Positions 1 through 9,494 of a stretch of DNA of 64,000 nt are shown here, piece by piece. The translations under genes and the position numbers were made by a program. The stretch covers positions 1 through 64,000 of the forward strand of contig WRIU01000006.1 in assembly GCA_009782565.1 (NCBI GenBank). The letters run 5' to 3'. Position 1 is the first letter of the stretch, and each line of letters starts with the position of its first letter. Source of the DNA: Betaproteobacteria bacterium (GTDB lineage Bacteria; Pseudomonadota; Gammaproteobacteria; Burkholderiales; Rhodocyclaceae). The notes beneath the pieces are model-generated. The model was not told the DNA's origin. It was given only the letters and a program-made list of their open reading frames with translations, and did not search any database.

Positions 1-61
1 CAAAAAACATCATTCGTGTTTCCAGTGTCGGATGCTGTGATGGGTAGAGAGGGAACGGGCG

Positions 62-871
62 TCAGTCGTCGTCTTCATCGTTATATTTATTACCCAAGCT
101 GGCAATTTCTCCGTTCTTTGACAACATAAGATCGCCGCAATTTGAGATCATGCGAATGTGTATAGTTTTGTGATAGGGGTTGTCGTCTGTCACTGCTCTT
201 AATGAGCGGGCATAGGCTTCTTCTTTTCTCTGTAAATAATCTTTGTCATCTGAGTTTCTATTATCGCAGCACTCACGCTCAATCTCATAAATAGAACCAA
301 AATCAAAATAATGGTTCGCGTACCCAAGAAGTTTGTTGTACCAAGTCATTTTTTCCTTTGAGGCATCTTTCAGTTCTGGCGTCAAATCCGAAAACGCTAT
401 TTTTTTAAGATTGCTGGAGATAAAAATAGCAGCATCACCGCTTCTTCTTGGTTCAAAATATATCGCAAGAAAAGGTTCGCGTAACTGGCCGGGACTCAAG
501 GTATCGTATTTCTTTTTCGCCCGCCCATTCAGTAGGATTTTGTTAAGGCTGAAATTTTCTTCAAAAGATTTGCTGTTGTTATAGGAAACCTCAATCAGTT
601 TTTGGATGTTTGTTTCTTGGGTGGGGCTATTGATGCCTACCATAGAGTCTTCCTCAAGCTTATAATTATAGTAAACTGTTCGTTTGATTCTGTGGTTGAC
701 AAAATTTGCCAGAACCGTTTTTCGTAACTCATCTTCACTTAACACCCGCCCGGCTTTCAGGCATACCCCCTGCGTTTGCGCGTAATACGCCGATGAGAGG
801 AGCGTCGGGACAAAAACGCACAGGGCGATGGCTATTTTGCCCCATGTTTTTATTTGCATTTTCATTTTCAA
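62..871 (-). CDS. Hypothetical membrane-anchored/secreted protein, tandem paralog 1
   Basis: 269-aa ORF; N-terminal hydrophobic segment (IAIALCVFVPTLLSSAYYA); strongly similar over its full length to the ORFs at 938-1753 and 1821-2636; acidic C-terminus. Confidence 0.85.
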   Translation of the reverse strand: MKMKMQIKTWGKIAIALCVFVPTLLSSAYYAQTQGVCLKAGRVLSEDELRKTVLANFVNHRIKRTVYYNYKLEEDSMVGINSPTQETNIQKLIEVSYNNSKSFEENFSLNKILLNGRAKKKYDTLSPGQLREPFLAIYFEPRRSGDAAIFISSNLKKIAFSDLTPELKDASKEKMTWYNKLLGYANHYFDFGSIYEIERECCDNRNSDDKDYLQRKEEAYARSLRAVTDDNPYHKTIHIRMISNCGDLMLSKNGEIASLGNKYNDEDDD

Positions 872-937
872 TGCCGGTTATTCCGCATCGCGCGGGGCAA
901 AGAAAGAGATAGGCAAAGAGAGCCTATGGAACAGAGA

Positions 938-1753
938 TCAGTCTTCATTGCCTCCATCGTCATATTTACTGCCCAAGATGGCAAGTCCTCCGTGCTTTGA
1001 CCGCAAAAGTTCGCCGCAATTTGAAACTGCGCGAATATCTGTAATTTTGTGTTGGAATACGTTGTCTGACACATTTCTTAATGAGCTGTAATAGGCTTCT
1101 TCCTTTCTGTGCAAATAATCCTCGTCATCTGAATTTCTATTATCGCAGCATTCACGCCCAATAATATAAAATGAAGAACTAAAATCAAAATAATGATTCC
1201 CGTATCCAAGAAGTTTGTTGTACCAAGTCATCTTTTCCTTTGCCGCTCCTTTCAGTTCTGGCGTCAAATCCGAAAACGCTATCTTTTTAATGTTGTTGGA
1301 AATAAAAACATTTGCATTAAGATTTTTTCTTGGTTCAAAAACTATCGCAAGAAAAGGTTCGTGTAACTGGCTAGGTTTCAAGGTTTCGTATTCCTTTTGT
1401 ACTCGCCCATTCAGCAGGATTTTATTAAGGCCAAAGTTTTCTTCAAAAGATTTACCATTGTTATAGGAAGCCTCGATCAGTTTTTGGAGGTTTGTTTCTT
1501 GAGCGGAACTATTGATGCCCACCACAGAGTCATACTTCCACTCATGATTAGATTGGAATGCTTCTTTAATTCTCTGGTTGACAAAATTCGCCTGCACTGC
1601 TTTTCGCAGTTCATCTTCACTTAACACCCGTCCAGCTTTCAGGCATACCCCCTGCGTTTGCGCGTAATACGCCGATGAGAGGAGCGCCGGGACAAAAACG
1701 CACAGGGCGATGGCTATTTTGCCCCATGTTGTTAGATGCGCTTTCATCTTCAA
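938..1753 (-). CDS. Hypothetical membrane-anchored/secreted protein, tandem paralog 2
   Basis: 271-aa ORF; shares KEKMTWYNKLLGYxNHYFDF and RECCDNRxSDxxDYLxRKEEAY with the neighbouring paralogs. Confidence 0.85.
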   Translation of the reverse strand: MKMKAHLTTWGKIAIALCVFVPALLSSAYYAQTQGVCLKAGRVLSEDELRKAVQANFVNQRIKEAFQSNHEWKYDSVVGINSSAQETNLQKLIEASYNNGKSFEENFGLNKILLNGRVQKEYETLKPSQLHEPFLAIVFEPRKNLNANVFISNNIKKIAFSDLTPELKGAAKEKMTWYNKLLGYGNHYFDFSSSFYIIGRECCDNRNSDDEDYLHRKEEAYYSSLRNVSDNVFQHKITDIRAVSNCGELLRSKHGGLAILGSKYDDGGNED

Positions 1754-1820
1754 TGCCCCTTATTCCTCATCGCGCGGGACAAAGAAAGAGATAGGCAAAG
1801 ATGAGCCTACAGAACAGGAG

Positions 1821-2636
1821 TCAATCGTCGTCTTCATCGTTATATTTATTGCCCAAGATGGCAATTTCCCCGTTCTTTGACAGCAAAAGGTCGCCGCAAT
1901 TTGTGACAACGCCTATATTTGTATCAATGTGTTTAGTTTTGTCAACTGTCACTGCTTTTAATGAGAGGGTATAGGCTTCTTCCTTTCTCTGCAAATAATC
2001 TTTGTCATTTGAATCTCTATTATCGCAGCATTCGCGCATAATAGAATAAAAAAAAGGAAACCCAAAATCAAAATAATGATTCCCGTATCCAAGAAGTTTG
2101 TTATACCAAGTCATCTTTTCCTTTGCCGCTTCTTTCAGTTCTGGCTCCATATCCGAAAAAGCTATCTTTTTAAGATTACTTGAGATAAAAATAGTTGCAT
2201 CACCATTTCTTCTTGATTCAAAATCTATTGCAAGAAAAGGTTCGCTTAATTGGCCGGGACTCAAGGCATCGTATTTTTTTTGTTTCCGCCCATTCAGCAG
2301 GATTTTATTAAGGCCAAAGTTTTCTTCAAAAGATTTGTTGTTGTTATAGGAATCTTCAATTAGTTTTTGGAGGTTTGTTTCTTGAGTGGGGCTATTGATG
2401 CCTAGCACAGCATCTTGCTCAAACTCGTGATTATATCGAAATGTCTGTTTGATTCTGTGGTTGACTATATTTGCCAGGACTGCCTTTCGCAGTTCCTCTT
2501 CACCTAACGCCCGACCGGTCTTCAGGCATACCCCCTGCGTTTGCGCGTAATACGCTGATGAGAGGAGTGTCGGGACAAAAACGCACAGGGCGATGGCTAT
2601 TTTACCCCATGTTTTAATTTGCATTTTCATTTTCAA
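1821..2636 (-). CDS. Hypothetical membrane-anchored/secreted protein, tandem paralog 3
   Basis: 271-aa ORF; same N-terminus (MKMKMQIKTWGKIAIALCVFVPTLLSSAYYAQTQGVC) and conserved blocks as paralogs 1 and 2. Confidence 0.85.
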   Translation of the reverse strand: MKMKMQIKTWGKIAIALCVFVPTLLSSAYYAQTQGVCLKTGRALGEEELRKAVLANIVNHRIKQTFRYNHEFEQDAVLGINSPTQETNLQKLIEDSYNNNKSFEENFGLNKILLNGRKQKKYDALSPGQLSEPFLAIDFESRRNGDATIFISSNLKKIAFSDMEPELKEAAKEKMTWYNKLLGYGNHYFDFGFPFFYSIMRECCDNRDSNDKDYLQRKEEAYTLSLKAVTVDKTKHIDTNIGVVTNCGDLLLSKNGEIAILGNKYNDEDDD

Positions 2637-2642
2637 TGCCCG

Positions 2643-3719
2643 TCATTCCGTATCGCGCGGGACAAAACCATCGATAACAGGAACAGGTACAAGGAAAGGG
2701 GTAGATACGATTTTCGTCTTTATATTTGGTTTTGCATAGAGAATGCCATGGGCGTACAAGTCTTCCATTTTTTTAGCAAACCGGGAGGGGAAGCCCATCC
2801 CCTTGTCAAATATGCTGGCTTTTTGCGAATCAAGAAGCCTGTTGGTTCTTTCCAGTTCGGGTAGGTCTGCTTTGGTATAGTCCTTCCGGAAAGGATAGTT
2901 TCCGACAAATTTGATTGCAATCTTACGACCCATTTTCAACGGGTCAATCACGGGCCTCACTATCGCGTTGCTAATTTTGGCTTCCCAACTGTCGCTGTCG
3001 TAGTCATAGTTATCCTCAACCGGCTCCACCCAAATGTTCCGGACTTCGCGTCGCCCCATTTCGGAACCCTCCTGATATGGGTCGACGACAAACTGCGAAA
3101 ACCTGTTGATCTCGAAAGCGCTGGAACCGAAGACCTCGCAGCGGTCAACAAAATCCGGGTCATTCAAACCAAAATCGTACTGTTTCAGTGCGAACCGTCG
3201 TTTGATCTGATCGAAAACACCAAACTTTTGAAAAACCGCCTCTGGCCCGTATGACCCAGGCCAAAAATTCCCTTCTCCGGCCAGGAACCTCCTCACGACG
3301 CGGAACAGCGCGACGCTCATGAACCGCCCGCCGCCGTGCATCATGAACCACTTTTTATCAATCTCCACGTCCTGCCGCGTTGGCTTGGCCAGCTTCTTGA
3401 CATCGTCCCAGGTCTTGAGCGTGCCCTTTGCAGGGGGCTTGGTATCATCGTACAAGTAGATGCAGATGATTTCCTCCATCGTGGGAGCGCGGTCAACAAA
3501 CGGAAATGCCATGACGAATTCCTGTAGCGTAAGATTTACGCATACTATCTTGTTTCGCATAGGCTGCACAATGTGCAAATAATCCGCATAGCAAGGGCGG
3601 ATAAGGCCGCAGATCGCCATCCGCCGATCAACGGTTCCAATGCGAAGCAGTGCAAATTGATAGTCAGCGCCGCTTCGCGCCAAAATGAGAACGGCGGATG
3701 GTCTCGTTTCGTGGCTCAT
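2643..3719 (-). CDS. Hypothetical protein directly upstream of the tandem paralogs
   Basis: Long ORF on the same strand, about 6 bp from paralog 3; the true start may be internal (e.g. MRNKIVCVN... or MAFPFVDRAP...). No family recognised. Confidence 0.65.
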   Translation of the reverse strand: MSHETRPSAVLILARSGADYQFALLRIGTVDRRMAICGLIRPCYADYLHIVQPMRNKIVCVNLTLQEFVMAFPFVDRAPTMEEIICIYLYDDTKPPAKGTLKTWDDVKKLAKPTRQDVEIDKKWFMMHGGGRFMSVALFRVVRRFLAGEGNFWPGSYGPEAVFQKFGVFDQIKRRFALKQYDFGLNDPDFVDRCEVFGSSAFEINRFSQFVVDPYQEGSEMGRREVRNIWVEPVEDNYDYDSDSWEAKISNAIVRPVIDPLKMGRKIAIKFVGNYPFRKDYTKADLPELERTNRLLDSQKASIFDKGMGFPSRFAKKMEDLYAHGILYAKPNIKTKIVSTPFLVPVPVIDGFVPRDTE

Positions 3720-3743
3720 CCGGTCTCAAAGCTACGCTTGCTA

Positions 3744-4848
3744 TCAAACCCCCTGCTTGAGGCTTGCGGCAATGAAATCGTCAAGGTCGCCATCGAGCAC
3801 GGCCTGGGTATTGCCGACTTCGTAATTGGTACGTAAATCCTTGATTCGCGACTGGTCGAGCACGTAGGAACGAATCTGATGACCCCAGCCAATGTCGGAT
3901 TTGCTGTCTTCCAGCTTTTGCTGTTCGGCCTGGCGCTTGCGGAGTTCCAGTTCATAGAGGCGTGCCCGCAACATTTTCATGGCTTCGTCCTTGTTGCGGT
4001 GCTGTGAACGGTCGTTCTGGCACTGAACAACGGTATTGGTCGGCAGGTGGGTGATGCGTACTGCCGAGTCGGTCTTGTTGATGTGCTGGCCACCCGCGCC
4101 GGAGGCGCGGTAGGTGTCGATGCGTAAATCCGCAGGATTGATCTCGATTTCGATGGAATCATCGACTTCCGGATAGACGAACACCGAACTGAAACTGGTG
4201 TGCCGCCGCGCGTTGGAATCGAACGGGGACTTGCGTACCAGCCGATGAATGCCCGTCTCGGTTCGCAAGTGGCCGTAGGCGTATTCGCCGTTCACCTTGA
4301 TGGTGCAGTTCTTGATGCCGGCTACGTCCCCTTCGCTCTCTTCGAGCAGTTCAACAGTGAACCCCTTTTTCTCCGCGTAACGCAGGTACATGCGTTCCAG
4401 CATCGAAGCCCAATCCTGCGCCTCAGTCCCTCCTGCGCCGGACTGAATTTCGACGAAGCAATTAGCCGGGTCCATCGGATGAGCGAACATACGCCGGAAT
4501 TCGAGCGTCTCGATGGTCTCCGTAAGCGCCTGAAGGTCGCCCTCCACGGCTTCAAAAGTGTCGTCGTCGTCTTCAGCCTGGGCGAGATCGAACAATTCCT
4601 TGAGATTGCGCGCGTCAAGGTTGGCGGCCCCGAGAATCTGAACGACGTCTTCAAGCTGGCGTTTTTCGCGTCCCAATTCCTGCGCGCGCGCGGCGTCGTT
4701 CCAGACGGCGGGGTCTTCCAGGGCGCGGTTGACCTCCTCTAAGCGGGTTGCCTTGACTTCGTAGTCAAAGATACCTCCGTAGCGCGCGCGCGCGCGCGGC
4801 GATGTCTTCGATGCGTTCGGCAATGGCATTCTGGCGTTCTGCTTCCAT
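3744..4848 (-). CDS. prfB: Peptide chain release factor 2, expressed through a +1 programmed frameshift
   Basis: RF2 protein with [22 protein letters not shown] (GGQ). The leader frame from the ATG at 4848 reads [27 protein letters not shown]-stop. The CTT TGA C site at 4770-4764 then joins the [13 protein letters not shown] frame. Confidence 0.95.
4764..4780 (-). promoter_or_regulatory. prfB programmed +1 frameshift element (ACGGAGG TAT CTT TGA C)
   Basis: Reverse complement reads acggaggtatctttgac: SD-like CGGAGG, 3-nt spacer, CTT slippery codon, in-frame TGA followed by C, matching the classic E. coli prfB arrangement. Confidence 0.93.
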
Positions 4849-4923
4849 GATGGCGCTCTATCTAATGTGTCGGGGAAAGTCGCGTAGTATAGCGGCGAAC
4901 CGCTGGAGGAGCGCCGTAACAAT

Positions 4924-5568
4924 ATGGAGCCGCAGGAAGAAAAATCCCTCCTGGATACTATCGAGGCCCAGGCACAAAGAGCCGCGATACGCAAACGCGC
5001 GCTCACCGCGCGGGAAACTGCGCCTCACGCGCGCCGCGCCGCATGGGAGGCGGCCATCATGCGCCATCTCGATTCATTGATCGCCCAATTCGCGCCGCGT
5101 GTGCTGGCTTTTTGCTGGCCATTCCGCGCGGAGGCGGATTGCCGCAGATGGGTAGAACGCTGGCTGGATGGGGATACGGCCCGTATCGCGGCCTTGCCGG
5201 TCGTGGTGGGGCGGGACGCGCCGCTCGTTTTCCGGCGCTGGACGCCGGGAATGGAACTGGCGCTCGACCAGCACGGCATCCCGTTCCCAACGCACGGAGA
5301 AGCCCTTACGCCGGATGTGGCGCTCGTGCCGCTCAACGCATTTGACGCGCGCGGATACCGGCTCGGCTACGGCAGCGGCTATTTCGACCGCACACTGGCC
5401 GCAATGAGGATGATTGCGGTGGGAGTCGGTTTCGAGCTTGGGCGCGAAAACGATGTTCTGCCGCAATCCCATGACCACGCGATGAACTGGCTGGTGACGG
5501 AAGCCGGGGTTTTTCCAGCCGAGCGCGGTTCCCATACGCCGCAACCACCCCGCCCCTTCGGGGAATAA
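4924..5568 (+). CDS. 5-formyltetrahydrofolate cyclo-ligase
   Basis: 214 aa; [18 protein letters not shown] motif of the 5-FCL (YgfA) family. Confidence 0.9.
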   Translation: MEPQEEKSLLDTIEAQAQRAAIRKRALTARETAPHARRAAWEAAIMRHLDSLIAQFAPRVLAFCWPFRAEADCRRWVERWLDGDTARIAALPVVVGRDAPLVFRRWTPGMELALDQHGIPFPTHGEALTPDVALVPLNAFDARGYRLGYGSGYFDRTLAAMRMIAVGVGFELGRENDVLPQSHDHAMNWLVTEAGVFPAERGSHTPQPPRPFGE

Positions 5569-5582
5569 ACCCCGCACTAAAC
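5527..5582. repeat. Dispersed GC-rich repeat, copy A (related to the repeat at 21.6 kb)
   Basis: ggttcccatacgccgcaaccaccccgccccttcggggaataaaccccgcactaaac closely matches the reverse complement of 21618-21691 apart from an 18-bp segment. Confidence 0.8.
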
Positions 5583-5734
5583 ATCAAAAAGGGTTGTGCA
5601 GAGCTTCCTTGGGTTGCGCGGCTTAATTTCTGACCTTCGGAGGATAGAATTAGCGGGAATGGAGGGCGAGGTGTTTGTTGAGCAAGAGCCTGTCCTCAAA
5701 AGCAATACATCTTGTTTGCATAGAGACGGAGATT

Positions 5735-7300
5735 ATGTCTGACAACAAAAAGGAACAGGAACGTGCGGAACTGCACCGCACCATCTGGAATATCGCCAAC
5801 GACCTGCGTGGAAGCGTGGACGGGTGGGACTTCAAGCAATACGTGCTCGGCATCCTTTTCTACCGCTACATTTCCGAAAACATCGCCACCTACATCAACG
5901 CCGGGGAACGTGAGGCGGGCGATGAGTCCTTCGATTACGCCAAGCTGCCAGACAGCAAGGCCGAGCTTACCCGCGTGGAACTGGTCGACACAAAGGGCTT
6001 CTTTATCCTGCCAAGCGAACTGTTCGAGAATGTCCGTAGCCGCGCCGCGTCGGACGAGAACCTGAACGAGACGCTGGAAAGGATTTTCAGGCATATCGAA
6101 TCCTCCGCCCAGGGTACAGACAGCGAGGACGACATCAAAGGGCTGTTTGACGACATCGACGTCAACAGCAACAAGCTGGGCGCCTCGGTCGCCAAGCGCA
6201 ATGAGCGCCTAGTCAAGCTGCTCAACGGCGTGGGCGAGATGCAGCTTGGCGATTACAAGGACAACACCATCGACGCCTTTGGCGACGCCTATGAATTCCT
6301 CATGGGCATGTACGCCGGTAACGCGGGCAAAAGCGGCGGCGAGTATTACACCCCGCAGGAGGTTTCCGAACTTCTCGCCCACCTGACGCTCGTTGGCAAA
6401 ACCAAAGTCAACAAGGTCTATGACCCGGCCTGCGGCTCCGGTTCGCTGCTGTTGAAGTTCGCCAAGATTCTTGGGAAAGAGAACATCCGGCAGGGCTTTT
6501 TCGGGCAGGAGATCAACATCACCACCTACAACCTCTGCCGCATCAACATGTTCCTGCACGACATCGACTACGACAAGTTTGACATCGGCCACGGGGACAC
6601 ACTCACCGAGCCGCTGCATTGGGACGATGAACCGTTCGAGGCGATTGTTTCCAATCCGCCGTATTCGATCAAATGGGCGGGCGACGAAAATCCCCTGCTG
6701 ATTAACGATCCGCGTTTTTCTCCGGCGGGCGTGCTTGCGCCGAAGAGCAAGGCTGACCTCGCCTTCATCATGCACAGCCTGTCCTGGCTGGCCACCAGCG
6801 GCACGGCGGCCATTGTCTGCTTCCCCGGCATTCTCTATCGCGGCGGGGCGGAGCAGAAAATCCGCAAATATCTCATCGACAACAATTATGTTGATTGCGT
6901 AATACAGTTGCCGGGCAACCTTTTTTACGGCACGAGCATCGCTACCTGCATCATGGTGCTGAAAAAGTCCAAGAGCGAGAACAGCACCCTGTTCATTGAC
7001 GCAAGCCGCGAATGCGTCAAGGTCACGAACAACAACAAACTCACGCAGGCGAACATTGACGCCATCCTTGCCGCGTACATGGCGCGGAAAGACGCGCCGC
7101 ATTTTGCCGCGCTTGTGCCCAACGGGGACATTGCCGCGCAGGACTACAATCTTTCTGTCAGTTCCTACGTTGAGCAGGAGGACAAGCGCGAGAAGGTGGA
7201 CATCGCCGTACTGAATGCCGAAATTGAGCGCATCGTTGCCCGTAGCGATGTTCTGCGTCGGGAGATCGCCGCCATCATCGAGGAAATAGAGGGGGCGTAA
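5735..7300 (+). CDS. hsdM: Type I restriction-modification system methyltransferase subunit HsdM
   Basis: RAELHRTIWNIANDLRGSVDGWDFKQYVLGILFYRYISENI; GGEYYTPQEVSELLAHL; DPACGSGSLLL; NPPYS. Confidence 0.95.
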   Translation: MSDNKKEQERAELHRTIWNIANDLRGSVDGWDFKQYVLGILFYRYISENIATYINAGEREAGDESFDYAKLPDSKAELTRVELVDTKGFFILPSELFENVRSRAASDENLNETLERIFRHIESSAQGTDSEDDIKGLFDDIDVNSNKLGASVAKRNERLVKLLNGVGEMQLGDYKDNTIDAFGDAYEFLMGMYAGNAGKSGGEYYTPQEVSELLAHLTLVGKTKVNKVYDPACGSGSLLLKFAKILGKENIRQGFFGQEINITTYNLCRINMFLHDIDYDKFDIGHGDTLTEPLHWDDEPFEAIVSNPPYSIKWAGDENPLLINDPRFSPAGVLAPKSKADLAFIMHSLSWLATSGTAAIVCFPGILYRGGAEQKIRKYLIDNNYVDCVIQLPGNLFYGTSIATCIMVLKKSKSENSTLFIDASRECVKVTNNNKLTQANIDAILAAYMARKDAPHFAALVPNGDIAAQDYNLSVSSYVEQEDKREKVDIAVLNAEIERIVARSDVLRREIAAIIEEIEGA

Positions 7301-7303
7301 TCA

Positions 7304-8308
7304 ATGAGGAAAGCGGGCAATCAAATCATTATCTTCAAGACGGAAGATGAAAAAATATCTGTTGATGTGCGCTTTGGCGAGGAAAGCGCCTGGTTGACGC
7401 TTGACCAGATGGCTATGCTGTTTGAGCGTGATAAATCAACGATTTCACGCCATATTAAAAATGTTTTTGAAGAAGGTGAGTTGGTGAGAAATTCAGTTGT
7501 TGCAAATTTTGCAACAACTGCCGCCGATGGCAAAACGTATCAAGTTGATTATCACAACCTCGATGTGATTATTTCCGTCGGGTATCGCGTCAAATCCCTG
7601 CGTGGTACGCAATTTCGCCAATGGGCGACGAAGCGGCTGAATGAATATATCCGTAAGGGCTTCACGCTTGACGATGAGCGGCTGAAAAATGGCGGCGGGC
7701 GATATTTTCGGGAACTGTTGCAACGCATCCGCGACATTCGCAGCAGCGAGCGCAACCTGTATCAGCAAGTGACAGATATTTATACAACAGCGATTGATTA
7801 CAACCCCAAAACAGATATTGCGCGGGAGTTTTTTGCAACGGTGCAGAACAAAATGCACTATGCCGCGCATAAACACACGGCGGCGGAAGTGATTTACGAA
7901 CGCGCGGACAGCCGCAAACCTCTGGTCGGCATGACGAATTTCAAGGGTAACTATATTACGAAAGAGGATGTCCGCATTGCCAAAAATTTTTTGAGCGAAA
8001 GAGAGTTGCAGATATTGAATCTGCTTGTATCGCAGTTTTTGGATTATGCCGAGCTGCAAGCGCTGGAAGAACACGCTATGACTATGGCGGACTGGGTTGC
8101 CGAACTCGACCGTCAATTACTGGGCAACCGGCGCGAACTGCTCATAGGCAAGGGAAGCGTCTCGCATAAGCGGGCGATTGAAAAAGCTGAAAAAGAATTT
8201 GAGATATACCGCACGCGGGAGATGAAACAATTGGAGAGTGATTTTGACCGGGCAGTGAAGCAACTGGCAAAAAACCATGCGGGAGACGAGAGCGATGAGC
8301 AAGCTTGA
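7304..8308 (+). CDS. Virulence RhuM-family protein
   Basis: SAWLTLDQMAMLFERDKSTISRHIKNVFEEGEL ... AADGKTYQVDYHNLDVIISVGYRVKS ... FRQWATKRLNEYIRKGF is typical of RhuM-family proteins. Confidence 0.9.
   Translation: MRKAGNQIIIFKTEDEKISVDVRFGEESAWLTLDQMAMLFERDKSTISRHIKNVFEEGELVRNSVVANFATTAADGKTYQVDYHNLDVIISVGYRVKSLRGTQFRQWATKRLNEYIRKGFTLDDERLKNGGGRYFRELLQRIRDIRSSERNLYQQVTDIYTTAIDYNPKTDIAREFFATVQNKMHYAAHKHTAAEVIYERADSRKPLVGMTNFKGNYITKEDVRIAKNFLSERELQILNLLVSQFLDYAELQALEEHAMTMADWVAELDRQLLGNRRELLIGKGSVSHKRAIEKAEKEFEIYRTREMKQLESDFDRAVKQLAKNHAGDESDEQA
7495..7519. repeat. 25-bp intragenic palindrome, 12-1-12 (agttgttgcaaa t tttgcaacaact)
   Basis: Perfect 12-bp inverted repeat with a 1-nt centre inside the rhuM-like CDS. 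Confidence 0.95.
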
Positions 8309-9494
8309 CCGGCTGATCGCCGAGCTTTGCCCGGATGGGGTGGAATGCGCTCCGTTGGGAGAGATTTGTGACATCACTCGCGGGCGGGTCATGTCAAAGG
8401 ATTATCTACGAGACAATGTGGGCGATTATCCTGTTTATTCTTCACAGACAGCAAATAACGGCATATTCGGTTATATAAACACGTATGACTACGACTGCGA
8501 ATCTATAACATGGACAACTGACGGTGCAAACGCTGGTTCTGTATTTTATCATGTTGGAGAAAAATTCAGTATAACAAATGTATGCGGTTTATTAAAAGTA
8601 AAAGACATAGACAAAATCAGTGCAAAATTCATATATTATATTTTGCAAATTTCTGCGAAGGATTACGTTAATGATGGTATGGGCAACCCCAAGCTAATGA
8701 GTAATGTTATGGCGAAGGTCATCATTCCCCTCCCACCCCTCTCCATCCAACAAGAAATCGTCCGCATTTTGGACAAATTCACGGAGCTTACAGCGGAGCT
8801 TACAGCGGAGCTTGCAGCGAGGAAAAAGCAATATCAATATTATCGGAACGAATTGCTGACTTTTGGCGATGATGTGCCAGTGGTGTTGTTGGGAGAAGTG
8901 TGTTTACATACGAGTAATATCCGTTGGAAAGAATCAGATGATGAATATTATTATATTGATCTAACATCTGTGGATCGAGAAACTAATAAAATTCAGCCTG
9001 AGCAGGTAATAAATTCAGCAAATGCTCCAAGTAGGGCACAGCAGATTATTAAAAATAATGATGTACTGTTCGCTACAACACGTCCTACATTACAACGATA
9101 TTGTTTTATACCATCAAAATTTGATGGGCAGATATGTAGTACTGGATATTGCATTTTGCGAGCTAATACACAAAGGATATTGCCAAAATTTCTTTATTTC
9201 ACAATAACAACCGGAAATTTCAACTTGTACGTTGAGAATAACCAAGAAGGCACAAGTTATCCGGCTATATCCGATGCCAAGGTAAAAAGATATAAATTCT
9301 CTCTCCCCTCGCTCGAAGAACAAGCCCGCATCGTTTCTATCCTCGACCGTTTCGACACCCTGACCACCGACATCACCAGCGGCCTGCCCGCCGAGATCGA
9401 AGCCCGCCGCAAGCAATACGAGTACTACCGCGACAAGCTGCTAACCTTCCCACTCCGTCATTGCGAGGAGCGAAGCGACGAAGCAATCCAGTAA
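8295..9494 (+). CDS. hsdS: Type I restriction-modification specificity subunit HsdS
   Basis: Two target-recognition halves, each ending in a conserved region (AARKKQYQYYRNELLTF; EARRKQYEYYRDKLLTF); overlaps the rhuM 3' end in an operon with hsdM. Confidence 0.93.
   Translation: MSKLDRLIAELCPDGVECAPLGEICDITRGRVMSKDYLRDNVGDYPVYSSQTANNGIFGYINTYDYDCESITWTTDGANAGSVFYHVGEKFSITNVCGLLKVKDIDKISAKFIYYILQISAKDYVNDGMGNPKLMSNVMAKVIIPLPPLSIQQEIVRILDKFTELTAELTAELAARKKQYQYYRNELLTFGDDVPVVLLGEVCLHTSNIRWKESDDEYYYIDLTSVDRETNKIQPEQVINSANAPSRAQQIIKNNDVLFATTRPTLQRYCFIPSKFDGQICSTGYCILRANTQRILPKFLYFTITTGNFNLYVENNQEGTSYPAISDAKVKRYKFSLPSLEEQARIVSILDRFDTLTTDITSGLPAEIEARRKQYEYYRDKLLTFPLRHCEERSDEAIQ
8790..8813 (+). repeat. 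Two exact tandem copies of 12-bp acagcggagctt in the hsdS central spacer (TAEL repeat)
   Basis: Encodes ...TELTAELTAELAARKK... Confidence 0.9.

Noticed and set aside
62-2636. Interpreting the three paralogs as an assembly artefact
   Set aside because: Copies differ by many amino-acid substitutions and spacer changes, so they are genuine diverged duplicates
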